Below are positions 1 to 7,232 of a stretch of DNA of 43,394 nt, piece after piece. The position numbers and the translations under genes were made by a program. The stretch covers positions 1 to 43,394 of the forward strand of contig NZ_NPJH01000077.1 in assembly GCF_002251365.1 (NCBI RefSeq), in the 5' to 3' direction. Under the pieces are notes generated by a model that saw nothing but the letters and a program-made list of their open reading frames with translations, was not told the origin of the DNA and did no database searches. Each line of letters starts with the position of its first letter. Positions within the stretch are counted from its first letter, which is position 1. Origin of the DNA: Prevotella sp. P3-122 (lineage in GTDB: Bacteria > Bacteroidota > Bacteroidia > Bacteroidales > Bacteroidaceae).

Positions 1-239
1 GTTTAACATAAACTGATTTTTTAAGATGAAAACTTATATGCCCTTAAATGGGCTCAGGTGGAGTCGCAATAGCGGCTCTGCCAACTGTGATATGCCTCAA
101 AGTGCCGTTTTCGGACGGCCTGGGGGGGGAGAGTGTTACCAGGAAAAGGCCATCACGTTAAAAAAGATAAAGATATTAGGAATTCGCCACCATCAAACGT
201 ATTATTAATAAGTAAGTTAAATAAAACTAATCAGAACGA
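1..239 (+). promoter_or_regulatory. Possible structured leader upstream of xylB
   Basis: This stretch before xylB holds no convincing gene. Two adjacent stems are visible: GCCGT at 104-108 with ACGGC at 115-119, and CCTGG at 119-123 with CCAGG at 139-143. The stems share base 119, so they could compete or stack. The segment around 57-91 contains GGTGGAGTCG and, further on, CCAACTGTGA, which loosely recalls parts of a cobalamin riboswitch core, but the rest of that consensus is not convincing. No TAnnTTTG -7 box is seen, so the promoter may lie before the window. A structured 5' untranslated region is an inference. Confidence 0.25.
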
Positions 240-1727
240 ATGGTCAAAAGATATCTCTTAGGTCTCGATGTAGGAAGCTCATCCGTAAAGGCTTCCGTGG
301 TTGACAGCATTGACGGCAAATGCTGCGGAACATCATTCTTCCCCAAGCAGGAGGCTCCAATAAAGGCTCTACGTGCCGGATGGGCAGAGCAGGCTCCAAA
401 CGACTGGTGGCAATATGCCAAGGATGCCATTGGCGAATGTCTTGGCAAAGCATCTGTGGCCGGGAGTGACATCGCCGCCATCGGCATTTCCTATCAGATG
501 CATGGCCTGGTCTGCGTAGACAAGCAACTGAACGTGCTTCGCGACTCCATCATCTGGTGCGACTCACGTGCCGTTGCCTACGGCGAGCGCGCCTTCAAAG
601 ACCTTGGAGCGGAGCAATGCCTCGGCAGCCTGCTCAATTCGCCTGGCAATTTCACTGCCGCCAAGCTGGCATGGGTTAGGGAGAACGAGCCGGACGTTTA
701 CCATAATATATATAAGGTGATGCTTCCTGGTGACTATATAGCCATGAAGCTCAGCGGAGAAGTCTCGACAACCATAAGCGGTCTGTCGGAAGGCATGATG
801 TGGGACTTTGGCAACAAATGCGTCGCAGACTTCCTGCTCGACTACTACGGCATTGCTCGCAACCTTGTTGCTGACATTGTGCCAACATTCGGTATACAGT
901 CGAAAGTAAATACCCAGGCAGCAAAAGAAACGGGCATTGCGGAAGGTACTCCGATATGCTACCGCGCAGGCGACCAGCCCAACAACGCCCTGTCGCTGAA
1001 CGTCTTCAATCCAGGCGAGGTTGCCTCAACAGCCGGTACAAGTGGCGTGGTATATGGCGTATCGGGAGTATTGGGGTACGACACCAAGAGCCGTGTGAAC
1101 ACCTTCGCACATGTCAACTACAGCAAGGAGTGCGACCGTCTGGGCATACTGCTGTGCATAAACGGCACAGGCATACTCAACGCATGGGCCAGACGGAACA
1201 TAGCAGCCGACATGAGCTACGGAGAGATGAACGATGCCGCTGCATCGGTACCCGTGGGAGCAGAGGGAGTGAGCATACTGCCCTTCGGCAACGGAGCTGA
1301 GCGCATGCTTGAAAACCGTGAGCCGGGATGCAGCATACATGGACTCAACTTCAACAAGCACGACAGGCGTCATCTGCTCCGTGCCGCACAGGAAGGCATT
1401 GTCTTCGCATTCTGTCAGGGTATGGACATCATGAGACAGATGGGTATGGACGTATCGAAGATACATGCAGGCAACGCAAACATGTTCCTCAGTCCGCTGT
1501 TCCGCGAGGCTCTGGCTGCAACAAGTGGAGCAACCATAGAGCTTTACGACACCGATGGCAGCATTGGCGCAGCAAGAGGAGCCGGCATAGGGTGCGGCAT
1601 ATACGCAGACCACAACGAGGCATTTGCCACTCTGGAACGCAAGGCCGTCATTACTCCAGAAGAGAGCAAGAGGGCCGCATACCAAGAGGCTTTTGACAGA
1701 TGGAAAGAACATTATAACGTAAACTAA
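240..1727 (+). CDS. xylB: Xylulokinase
   Basis: This is a 495-residue FGGY-family sugar kinase that phosphorylates D-xylulose to xylulose 5-phosphate in the cytoplasm, feeding the pentose phosphate pathway. The N-terminal phosphate-binding motif [10 protein letters not shown] is at residues 8-17. A QMHGLV substrate-side motif lies near residue 84. The catalytic-base region AGDQPNNA is near residue 244, followed by the nucleotide-binding STAGTSG segment near 262. Full length matches the family. It sits 44 bases before xylA in the same direction, which makes xylulokinase the natural assignment over other FGGY kinases. The pair is likely co-transcribed. The start ATG is the first in-frame one and leads directly into the kinase fold. 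Confidence 0.93.
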   Translation: MVKRYLLGLDVGSSSVKASVVDSIDGKCCGTSFFPKQEAPIKALRAGWAEQAPNDWWQYAKDAIGECLGKASVAGSDIAAIGISYQMHGLVCVDKQLNVLRDSIIWCDSRAVAYGERAFKDLGAEQCLGSLLNSPGNFTAAKLAWVRENEPDVYHNIYKVMLPGDYIAMKLSGEVSTTISGLSEGMMWDFGNKCVADFLLDYYGIARNLVADIVPTFGIQSKVNTQAAKETGIAEGTPICYRAGDQPNNALSLNVFNPGEVASTAGTSGVVYGVSGVLGYDTKSRVNTFAHVNYSKECDRLGILLCINGTGILNAWARRNIAADMSYGEMNDAAASVPVGAEGVSILPFGNGAERMLENREPGCSIHGLNFNKHDRRHLLRAAQEGIVFAFCQGMDIMRQMGMDVSKIHAGNANMFLSPLFREALAATSGATIELYDTDGSIGAARGAGIGCGIYADHNEAFATLERKAVITPEESKRAAYQEAFDRWKEHYNVN

Positions 1728-1771
1728 AGGCGGGGGCCTGTAGGACTCCACCTTATAAAAAAAACACAGCT

Positions 1772-3088
1772 ATGAAAGAGTATTTCCCACAAATCGGCAA
1801 GATTCCCTTCGAGGGAACAGAGAGTAAAAACCCATTGGCATTCCACTACTACGATGCAGAGAAAGTAGTAGCCGGCAAGAAGATGAAAGACTGGCTGCGC
1901 TTCGCCCTTGCATGGTGGCACACGCTTGGCCAGGCCTCTGGCGACCAGTTTGGCGGCCAGACAAGACATTACGCCTGGGACGATGCCGCAGACCCAATAC
2001 AGCGTGCGAAAGACAAAGCCGACGCAGGCTTCGAGGTAATGGAGAAACTGGGCATAGACTTCTTCTGTTTCCACGACATAGACCTCATTGAGGAGGGCGA
2101 CTCCATTGAGGAATATGAGGAGCGCATGGGTATTATCACCGACTACCTGAAAGAGAAACTTGCAGAGCATCCCGACAAGCACCTGCTGTGGGGAACGGCA
2201 AATGTATTCGGACACCAGCGCTATATGAACGGAGCGGCAACCAATCCCGACTTCGACGTTGTGGCACGTGCTGCCGTTCAGATAAAGAATGCCATTGACG
2301 CAACCATCAAGCTTGGCGGCACCAACTACGTATTCTGGGGAGGCCGCGAGGGTTACATGAGCCTGCTCAACACCGACCAGAAGCGCGAGAAGGACCATCT
2401 GGCACGCATGCTGACCATGGCACGCGACTATGCCCGTGCCAATGGCTTTACGGGAACCTTCCTCATTGAGCCAAAGCCAATGGAACCAACAAAGCACCAG
2501 TATGATGTTGACACAGAAACCGTAATAGGCTTCCTGAAAGCGCACGGTCTTGACAAAGACTTCAAGGTGAACATAGAGGTTAACCACGCCACGCTCGCCG
2601 GACACACCTTCGAGCACGAGCTTGCCGTGGCTGTAGACAATGGTATGCTTGGCTCTATCGACGCCAACCGTGGCGATGCACAGAACGGCTGGGACACCGA
2701 CCAGTTCCCAATAAACAGCCTTGAGCTGACACAGGCAATGATGGAGGTGATACGCAACGGAGGTCTGGGCAACGGAGGATGCAACTTCGACGCCAAGCTC
2801 CGCAGAAACTCTACAGATGCCGAGGATTTGTTCATTGCCCACATAAGCGGTATGGACGCTATGGCGCGTGCACTGGAGAATGCCGCTGCCGTACTCGGCG
2901 AAAGCGTATTGCCTGCAATGAAGAAGGAACGCTATGCCAGCTTCGACTCCGGCGCAGGCAAGGAGTTTGAGGAAGGCCGCATGACCCTTGAGCAGGCCGT
3001 AGACTACGCCAAGGGCAACGGCGAGCCAAAGCAGACAAGCGGCAAGCAGGAGCTTTACGAGACAATACTCACCATGTATAGCAAATAA
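1772..3088 (+). CDS. xylA: Xylose isomerase (class II)
   Basis: This 438-residue cytoplasmic enzyme interconverts D-xylose and D-xylulose using two divalent metal ions. The first family signature [11 protein letters not shown] is near residue 100, placing the catalytic His and Asp at about 101 and 104. The second, IEPKPMEP, places the metal-binding Glu at about 232. Both positions agree with class II (about 440-residue) xylose isomerases. WGGREGY near residue 190 is also typical. It follows xylB and precedes a secreted GH43 enzyme that could supply pentoses. No xylose transporter is adjacent within the window, although a sugar-porter MFS lies near the far end. The long minus-strand open frame across this gene is a codon-bias shadow. 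Confidence 0.97.
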   Translation: MKEYFPQIGKIPFEGTESKNPLAFHYYDAEKVVAGKKMKDWLRFALAWWHTLGQASGDQFGGQTRHYAWDDAADPIQRAKDKADAGFEVMEKLGIDFFCFHDIDLIEEGDSIEEYEERMGIITDYLKEKLAEHPDKHLLWGTANVFGHQRYMNGAATNPDFDVVARAAVQIKNAIDATIKLGGTNYVFWGGREGYMSLLNTDQKREKDHLARMLTMARDYARANGFTGTFLIEPKPMEPTKHQYDVDTETVIGFLKAHGLDKDFKVNIEVNHATLAGHTFEHELAVAVDNGMLGSIDANRGDAQNGWDTDQFPINSLELTQAMMEVIRNGGLGNGGCNFDAKLRRNSTDAEDLFIAHISGMDAMARALENAAAVLGESVLPAMKKERYASFDSGAGKEFEEGRMTLEQAVDYAKGNGEPKQTSGKQELYETILTMYSK

Positions 3089-3090
3089 AT

Positions 3091-3170
3091 GGAAGGAGTA
3101 AAAAGGAGATAAATGAAGATAAAAGGAGTAAAATGGAGTAATAAGGAGATAAAAGGAGATAAATGAAGAA
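3091..3170 (+). repeat. Eight tandem 10-bp units between xylA and GH43
   Basis: Eight consecutive 10-mers start at 3091, 3101, 3111 and so on to 3161, with consensus AAAAGGAGAT or AAAAGGAGTA. The unit 3101-3119 recurs exactly at 3151-3169. The array is purine-rich on the coding strand and contains many AGGAG cores. It also contains the first in-frame ATG (3163) of the downstream gene, so that ATG is probably part of the repeat rather than the true start. Confidence 0.85.
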
Positions 3171-3177
3171 TCCTTAT

Positions 3178-4794
3178 ATGAAAAGACAGCTAATATCATT
3201 CATCACTCTGTGTTTCCCGCTTTGTATCCATGCGCAATATGTCTCGGAAGTATGGAATCCCGACAATGGCGACGGCACGTACACCAATCCTGTACTTAAT
3301 GCCGACTACAGCGACCCGGACCTTTGCGCGGTAGGCGAGGACTATTACCTGACGGCAAGCTCGTTTGCCCACATACCCGGACTGCCTATACTCCACTCGC
3401 GCGACCTCGTCAACTGGGAGCTAATAGGCCATGCGCTGCAGAGCCAGTTTCCAGAGAGCAAGGCACCAGAGCATGGCAAAGGAGTGTGGGCACCAAGCAT
3501 ACGCCACCACAACGGCGAGTTCTACATCTACTGGGGCGACCCCGACCGTGGAGTGTTCATGGTTAAGGCAAAGGACGCCCGCGGCCCATGGAGCGAGCCT
3601 GTATGTGTCATACCAGGCAAAGGAATGATAGACACCTGCCCACTATGGGATGACGATGGCCGCTGCTGGCTCGTCAACGGATGGGCCAACAGCCGCTGCG
3701 GCTTCAACTCGATACTGACGGTACGCGAGCTCTCTGCCGACGGCATGCGCCCGATCAGCAATCCCGTGATAGTCTTCGACGGCGGCAACGTCAACCACAC
3801 CACGGAAGGTCCGAAGTTCTACAAGCGCGACGGCTGGTACTGGATAATGTGTCCAGCTGGCGGCGTAGAGAAGGGATGGCAACTGGCCATGCGCTCGAAG
3901 AGTCCCCTGGGACCATACGAGAGCAAGACCGTGCTGGCACAAGGCAAGACCGCCATCAACGGTCCACACCAAGGCGGCTGGGTACATACCCCGTATGGCG
4001 AGGACTGGTTTCTGCACTTCCAGGACAAGGGTGCCTATGGCCGTGTGGTATGGCTGCAGCCTGTTGACTGGTCGAGCGGATGGCCCATCATGGGAGACAA
4101 AGGCGAGCCTCTGACAACATACCGTAAGCCGAAGTCGTCATCAACCACTAACATCAACCCTCAGGAGAGCGACGAATTCAATGCTCCAAAGCTCGGCCTG
4201 CAATGGCAGTGGCAAGGCGACTACAACCAGCTGTACGGCATGCCGACAGCCGACGGTTTCCTCAGGCTGTTCACCTACCGCCATCCCTCCACAGACAATC
4301 TCTGGACCGTGCCGGCAATGCTGTTGCAAAAGACTCCTGCCGACGTGTTCACGGCAACAACCAAAATCCGGCTGGCTGCCAAGGCAGAGAAGCAGTACGG
4401 AGGCATCGTTGTCATGGGACGCGGCTACAGCTCGCTTGTCGTAGAGCGTATCGGCGACATGTTCCAGCTGCAACAGCGCACATGCCCAAAGGCCGACACA
4501 GGTGGCAAGGAGGCTGTTACCATACTTGAGACTTTCAAGCCTACAGCCAAGGACAAGCTCGACTACCACCCTGCCCTATACATGGACATATACCTCCGCA
4601 TAACCGTTGACGGCGGCAAGGCTACATTTGCCTACAGCCTCAACGGAAAGACTTACAAGGCGGCAGGCGAACAGTTCACCATGCGTGAGGGCAAATGGGT
4701 AGGAGCAAAAGTGGGACTGTACGCCATTGACAACAACGAGAAGTCGGACGTAGGACTGCTTGACGCTGACTGGTTCAGAGTTGGGAAGAAATAG
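3178..4794 (+). CDS. Secreted GH43 glycosidase (beta-xylosidase / arabinofuranosidase type)
   Basis: The product begins MKRQLISFITLCFPLCIHAQ, a signal peptide that predicts periplasmic or surface location. An in-frame ATG 15 bases earlier (3163) lies inside a tandem repeat, so the ATG at 3178 is preferred. The five-bladed GH43 propeller spans about residues 25-310. Its catalytic triad is visible: Asp in YSDPD (about D46), Asp in IDTCPLW (about D152) and the acid Glu in TTEGPKFYK (about E210). A C-terminal beta-sandwich of the GH43 C2 type follows from about 325 to the end. Location after xylB-xylA suggests release of xylose or arabinose from xylan side chains or xylo-oligosaccharides. Exact specificity cannot be read from the sequence. 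It has no C-terminal sorting tail and no obvious lipoprotein cysteine. Confidence 0.9.
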   Translation: MKRQLISFITLCFPLCIHAQYVSEVWNPDNGDGTYTNPVLNADYSDPDLCAVGEDYYLTASSFAHIPGLPILHSRDLVNWELIGHALQSQFPESKAPEHGKGVWAPSIRHHNGEFYIYWGDPDRGVFMVKAKDARGPWSEPVCVIPGKGMIDTCPLWDDDGRCWLVNGWANSRCGFNSILTVRELSADGMRPISNPVIVFDGGNVNHTTEGPKFYKRDGWYWIMCPAGGVEKGWQLAMRSKSPLGPYESKTVLAQGKTAINGPHQGGWVHTPYGEDWFLHFQDKGAYGRVVWLQPVDWSSGWPIMGDKGEPLTTYRKPKSSSTTNINPQESDEFNAPKLGLQWQWQGDYNQLYGMPTADGFLRLFTYRHPSTDNLWTVPAMLLQKTPADVFTATTKIRLAAKAEKQYGGIVVMGRGYSSLVVERIGDMFQLQQRTCPKADTGGKEAVTILETFKPTAKDKLDYHPALYMDIYLRITVDGGKATFAYSLNGKTYKAAGEQFTMREGKWVGAKVGLYAIDNNEKSDVGLLDADWFRVGKK

Positions 4795-4795
4795 G

Positions 4796-5178
4796 TAGGG
4801 TGTACAGTTTGATGTGCAAAAATTGAATATCCTAATTCTGAAGTTTATGTCGGTAATTGTCGCGCTGTAAGCGCAGAAGCACATAGCCCAGGGTAGAGCG
4901 TAGCCACACCCTGGGCTATTTCATATAGGTGATGGTCGCGCTGTAAGCGCAAAAGCGTAGATAACAGCAGGATACATAACGCTTTTGCGCTTACAGCGCG
5001 CATTGATTATAACCCCTTATACCCAGGGTGTCGCTACGCCCAGCCCTGGGCTATGTGCTTCTGCGCTTACAGCGCGTGCTACTCAATGTATTTTCTGCGA
5101 GCAAGCAGTCTGCGTAAATCAGGAACAGTTCCATTTTGGATACAACAAACTGTACACCCTATCAAACTGTACACCCTA
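4796..5178. repeat. Nested inverted-repeat element (REP/MITE-like, 383 bp)
   Basis: Three nested perfect inverted repeats are visible. The outermost is TAGGGTGTACAGTTTGAT at 4796-4813, matched inverted at 5161-5178; an extra copy of its core lies at 5146-5162. The middle one is 33 bp, 4861-4893 with 5044-5076. The inner one is 22 bp, 4937-4958 with 4979-5000. The middle and inner repeats both begin with the small palindrome CGCGCTGTAAGCGC, so this motif appears four times, two in each orientation. There is no transposase and no clear target-site duplication. The element fills most of the 564-base gap between GH43 and the ThiF-like gene; the open frames across it are not protein-like. It lies at the left edge of the island. 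Confidence 0.85.
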
Positions 5179-5290
5179 ATAAGGTTTCGGATTTGGAGAG
5201 ATTATTGGACGAACATTATCAAGAGTAGCAAACATTTTACCTTCTGAATATGTTATAAATTCTAAAATAATCAGTTGAATGAGAGCTTTT

Positions 5291-5304
5291 TACACTTTTG
5301 TGTA
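5291..5304. promoter_or_regulatory. Palindromic operator, site 1 (thiF-like gene)
   Basis: TACACTTTTGTGTA is a perfect TACAC-N4-GTGTA palindrome. It ends 23 bases before the -7 box of the ThiF-like gene. The same palindrome occurs at 6954-6967, and a one-mismatch version occurs at 6993-7006. It is the likely site for the adjacent LuxR-type regulator, by inference. Confidence 0.65.
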
Positions 5305-5327
5305 GTGCATATAAGTGTTTGAGCATT

Positions 5328-5335
5328 TACTTTTG
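5328..5335 (+). promoter_or_regulatory. Promoter -7 box for the ThiF-like gene
   Basis: TACTTTTG matches the Bacteroidota TAnnTTTG box and is followed by CC, as in the promoter at 7030-7037. The start codon follows 23 bases later. The region where a -33 TTG box would be expected is instead occupied by the GTGTAG arm of the operator, which suggests activator-dependent initiation. Confidence 0.6.
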
Positions 5336-5358
5336 CCACAAATAATAAATATTTAGTT

Positions 5359-6108
5359 ATGGAAGATAGATACAGCAGAAACAGGCTCTATGTGAGTGAA
5401 AGTGAACAAAACATGGTTAAGGAGTACAGAATATTCCTTGGTGGTGCAGGTATAGGCAGTATCGTGGCTGAATGTGCTTTGCGATTTGGTTTTGAGCATA
5501 TTACCATTGTTGACGGTGATAAAGTTGAGAAAAGTAACCTGAACAGGCAGAACTATACGGACAATGACATTGGCAGATACAAGGCAGAGTGTTTGGCTGA
5601 GCGTTTGCTAAATATCAATCCAAATGCGCAGATAGATTACCATACGGAGTTCCTTACCCCTGATAACATAAAAGAAATGTTGAATGGCCATAATGTAGCC
5701 ATCAATGCATTGGACTTCAAGGACGATACGCCTTTTGTCTTTGATAAAATTTGCAAAGAAAGGAAAATTCCCGTACTCCATCCATATAATTTTGGATGGG
5801 CAAGTTTTGTCACGGTTGTTGATCCACTGGGACATACCATATCAGAACTGGCAGACGAGCCTAAGGGATTTGAGCTAAAGGTGGCTGAGTATGTAATCGG
5901 GCACGGGGCTTTCTGGAATCAGCCAAAAGAATGGTTGGATAAAATCGTTACTCAATACAGGGAAGAAAGCGAAATGCTCCCACCTCCGCAACTGTCCATA
6001 GCATCATGGATTGCAGCAGGATTATGTACAACGGCAATGTACAATCTTGCTACAGGAAAACCTGTGAACTATTTTCCAAAATTCTATTTCTCCTCACTTT
6101 TGCAGTAA
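5359..6108 (+). CDS. ThiF/MoeB/E1-like adenylyltransferase
   Basis: This 249-residue protein has the fold signature of the ThiF/HesA/MoeB/E1 family, which activates a carboxyl end by adenylation with ATP. The nucleotide loop GGAGIGS is at residues 28-34. The acidic patch VDGD (D52, D54), the NLNRQ segment with Arg63, Lys75 in GRYKAE and the Asp in INALD (D119) are all present, so the active site looks intact. The paired CxxC zinc motifs of MoeB/ThiF are absent, and no rhodanese or thiamine/molybdopterin genes are nearby. A housekeeping role is therefore unlikely. Context (LuxR regulator, GNAT-like fragment, outer-membrane protein, C39 exporter stub) suggests peptide or small-molecule tailoring, but the substrate is unknown. 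Base composition is more AT-rich than in xylA or murF-alr. Confidence 0.82.
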   Translation: MEDRYSRNRLYVSESEQNMVKEYRIFLGGAGIGSIVAECALRFGFEHITIVDGDKVEKSNLNRQNYTDNDIGRYKAECLAERLLNINPNAQIDYHTEFLTPDNIKEMLNGHNVAINALDFKDDTPFVFDKICKERKIPVLHPYNFGWASFVTVVDPLGHTISELADEPKGFELKVAEYVIGHGAFWNQPKEWLDKIVTQYREESEMLPPPQLSIASWIAAGLCTTAMYNLATGKPVNYFPKFYFSSLLQ

Positions 6109-6122
6109 AGTGAAATATCGTT

Positions 6123-6878
6123 TTAGAACAATTTGTTTAAAGTTGCCCTTGAAATAGCTTCTGTAATATTCGCCACGCCTAACTTTTCAAAGGCATGGCG
6201 TTTATAGAATTTAATAGTGTCCAATGAACGGCACATCCTATCCGCAATTTCCGTCATGGTAAACCCAGCTGCAGACAATCGCAGCACCTCAATTTCTTCT
6301 TCTTTGAGTGACACTCCCTCACATTCTTTCCACCGATGGCTGTCGAAGGAATATTTCCAATAGTTGCTGAGTCCTTTCTTATGAAACTCTACATGTCCCA
6401 CAGTTTTATGTGAAGACAGCGATACGACACACATACCAATCCATATTTTGCCTTCATCGGTCAATAGAATGGGAGTAAGTTGGTGGTTGATTAGTTTGCT
6501 CTTTGCCCCACTGTTCAGATGAAAATGATATGACATAGAGCACTGGTATTTGTCAACATCATCGAAGGTATCAAAGAACTTAAAGCCACTGCTGTTCAAC
6601 TCCACGAGCATTTTCTGTTCTTCCTCCGGCACGTGTTCCAAATAAAAACTATATCCCAACTCCTTCACCTCCTTTGCCGTATGACCACAAAGGAACAAAG
6701 GATTATCTGATACATAAAGAAACTCCTGCTTATAATAGTCTATCAGGTAAACACTCTGATAGGTTACACGCGCAAAAGCCTCTACGGTATGAATCAATGT
6801 GGACAGTACATTTGAGTCATAGTCCGGTGCATTGCGTACGGTATTCGATGCGATAAAGAAGTCTTTTACATCTGTCAT
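6123..6878 (-). CDS. LuxR-family transcriptional regulator with PAS-like N-terminus
   Basis: This is a 251-residue protein. Residues 191-251 form a LuxR/NarL-type helix-turn-helix; the recognition region reads TMTEIADRMCRSLDTIKFYK. The first 150 or so residues look like a PAS-type sensory domain, though the ligand is unknown. No receiver-domain phosphorylation site is evident, so it is probably not a classical response regulator. It is convergent with the ThiF-like gene (14 bases between their ends) and divergent from the GNAT-like fragment. Three copies of a 14-bp palindrome lie before these genes, including its own, and NarL/LuxR dimers commonly bind sites of this size. It probably controls the local cluster and itself; this is inferred from position. 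Confidence 0.85.
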   Translation of the reverse strand: MTDVKDFFIASNTVRNAPDYDSNVLSTLIHTVEAFARVTYQSVYLIDYYKQEFLYVSDNPLFLCGHTAKEVKELGYSFYLEHVPEEEQKMLVELNSSGFKFFDTFDDVDKYQCSMSYHFHLNSGAKSKLINHQLTPILLTDEGKIWIGMCVVSLSSHKTVGHVEFHKKGLSNYWKYSFDSHRWKECEGVSLKEEEIEVLRLSAAGFTMTEIADRMCRSLDTIKFYKRHAFEKLGVANITEAISRATLNKLF

Positions 6879-6915
6879 ATGATGAATATATTAGGTCCTT
6901 TACTTAATCTGTTGG

Positions 6916-6923
6916 CAAATATA
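6916..6923 (-). promoter_or_regulatory. Promoter -7 box for the LuxR-type regulator
   Basis: On the minus strand this reads TATATTTG followed by CC, matching TAnnTTTG. It lies 37 bases before the start codon. The operator at 6954-6967 is 30 bases upstream of the box, compared with 23 at the two other promoters of the set, so regulation may differ (autoregulation). Confidence 0.5.
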
Positions 6924-6953
6924 CTTGTTTTTTTCGGAATGACATCAAAAGAC

Positions 6954-6967
6954 TACACTAAAGTGTA
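6954..6967. promoter_or_regulatory. Palindromic operator, site 2 (luxR side)
   Basis: TACACTAAAGTGTA is a perfect TACAC-N4-GTGTA palindrome. Read on the minus strand, its flanks also match site 1: both read TTTT before the palindrome and GT after it, apart from the central base. It lies in the divergent gap between the regulator and the GNAT-like fragment. Confidence 0.65.
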
Positions 6968-6992
6968 AAAAGTAAAGCTGAAAAAGGAAAAT

Positions 6993-7006
6993 TACCCAAA
7001 AGTGTA
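6993..7006. promoter_or_regulatory. Palindromic operator, site 3 (GNAT-fragment side)
   Basis: TACCCAAAAGTGTA matches the palindrome with one substitution in the left arm. It ends exactly 23 bases before the -7 box at 7030-7037, the same spacing as site 1 to its promoter. Confidence 0.6.
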
Positions 7007-7029
7007 GTATCCCATATTTGAAGAGCCAC

Positions 7030-7037
7030 TATTTTTG
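7030..7037 (+). promoter_or_regulatory. Promoter -7 box for the GNAT-like fragment and downstream island genes
   Basis: TATTTTTG followed by CC fits TAnnTTTG and lies 29 bases before the ATG at 7067. As at the ThiF-like promoter, the upstream -33 position is covered by the operator arm instead of a TTG box. Transcription from here could still reach the outer-membrane protein gene. Confidence 0.55.
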
Positions 7038-7066
7038 CCGTATAAAATAACTATAAAAGGATTATT

Positions 7067-7195
7067 ATGGAAAAGAAAGTCGCGTCATTCAACGAGTATG
7101 AGATATTCATGGCAGATAAATCCTGTCTAAATGAAATCGCCGATTTCGTAGTCAGGGAGAATTACGCCCATCACCTGGTGCATTTATGCTCCTAA
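7067..7195 (+). pseudogene. Short fragment resembling the start of a GNAT acetyltransferase
   Basis: A 42-codon frame starts at a well-placed ATG behind a regulated promoter. Its translation begins MEKKVASFNEYEIFMADKSC, continues through an IADFVVRENY segment and ends abruptly in HLVHLCS. The beginning resembles the first helix region of GNAT N-acetyltransferases, which normally need about 150-200 residues, so the rest of the domain, including the acetyl-CoA loop, is missing. The likely explanation is a deletion joining the gene start to unrelated sequence near 7175. An alternative is that it is an intact small protein under LuxR control. The family assignment is by resemblance only. Confidence 0.45.
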
Positions 7196-7232
7196 AGTGA
7201 AAAGTAAATTAATTTGTAAATAAAAATAGAAG

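Noticed and set aside
57..143. Cobalamin riboswitch
   Set aside because: Only short words (GGTGG, CAACTGTGA) resemble the core; the remaining conserved blocks are not found and the downstream gene is a xylulokinase.
1724..3199. A 491-codon open frame antisense to xylA
   Set aside because: It mirrors the whole xylA gene, has no recognisable domain and is rich in Cys/His/Val as expected from the complement of biased codons; xylA itself has full catalytic signatures.
4985..5247. Two 64-codon frames across the repeat element
   Set aside because: They are encoded by the inverted-repeat arms and show no protein-like composition.
5359..6108. MoeB or ThiF housekeeping sulfur-carrier enzyme
   Set aside because: CxxC zinc pairs are missing and no thiamine or molybdopterin genes are adjacent.
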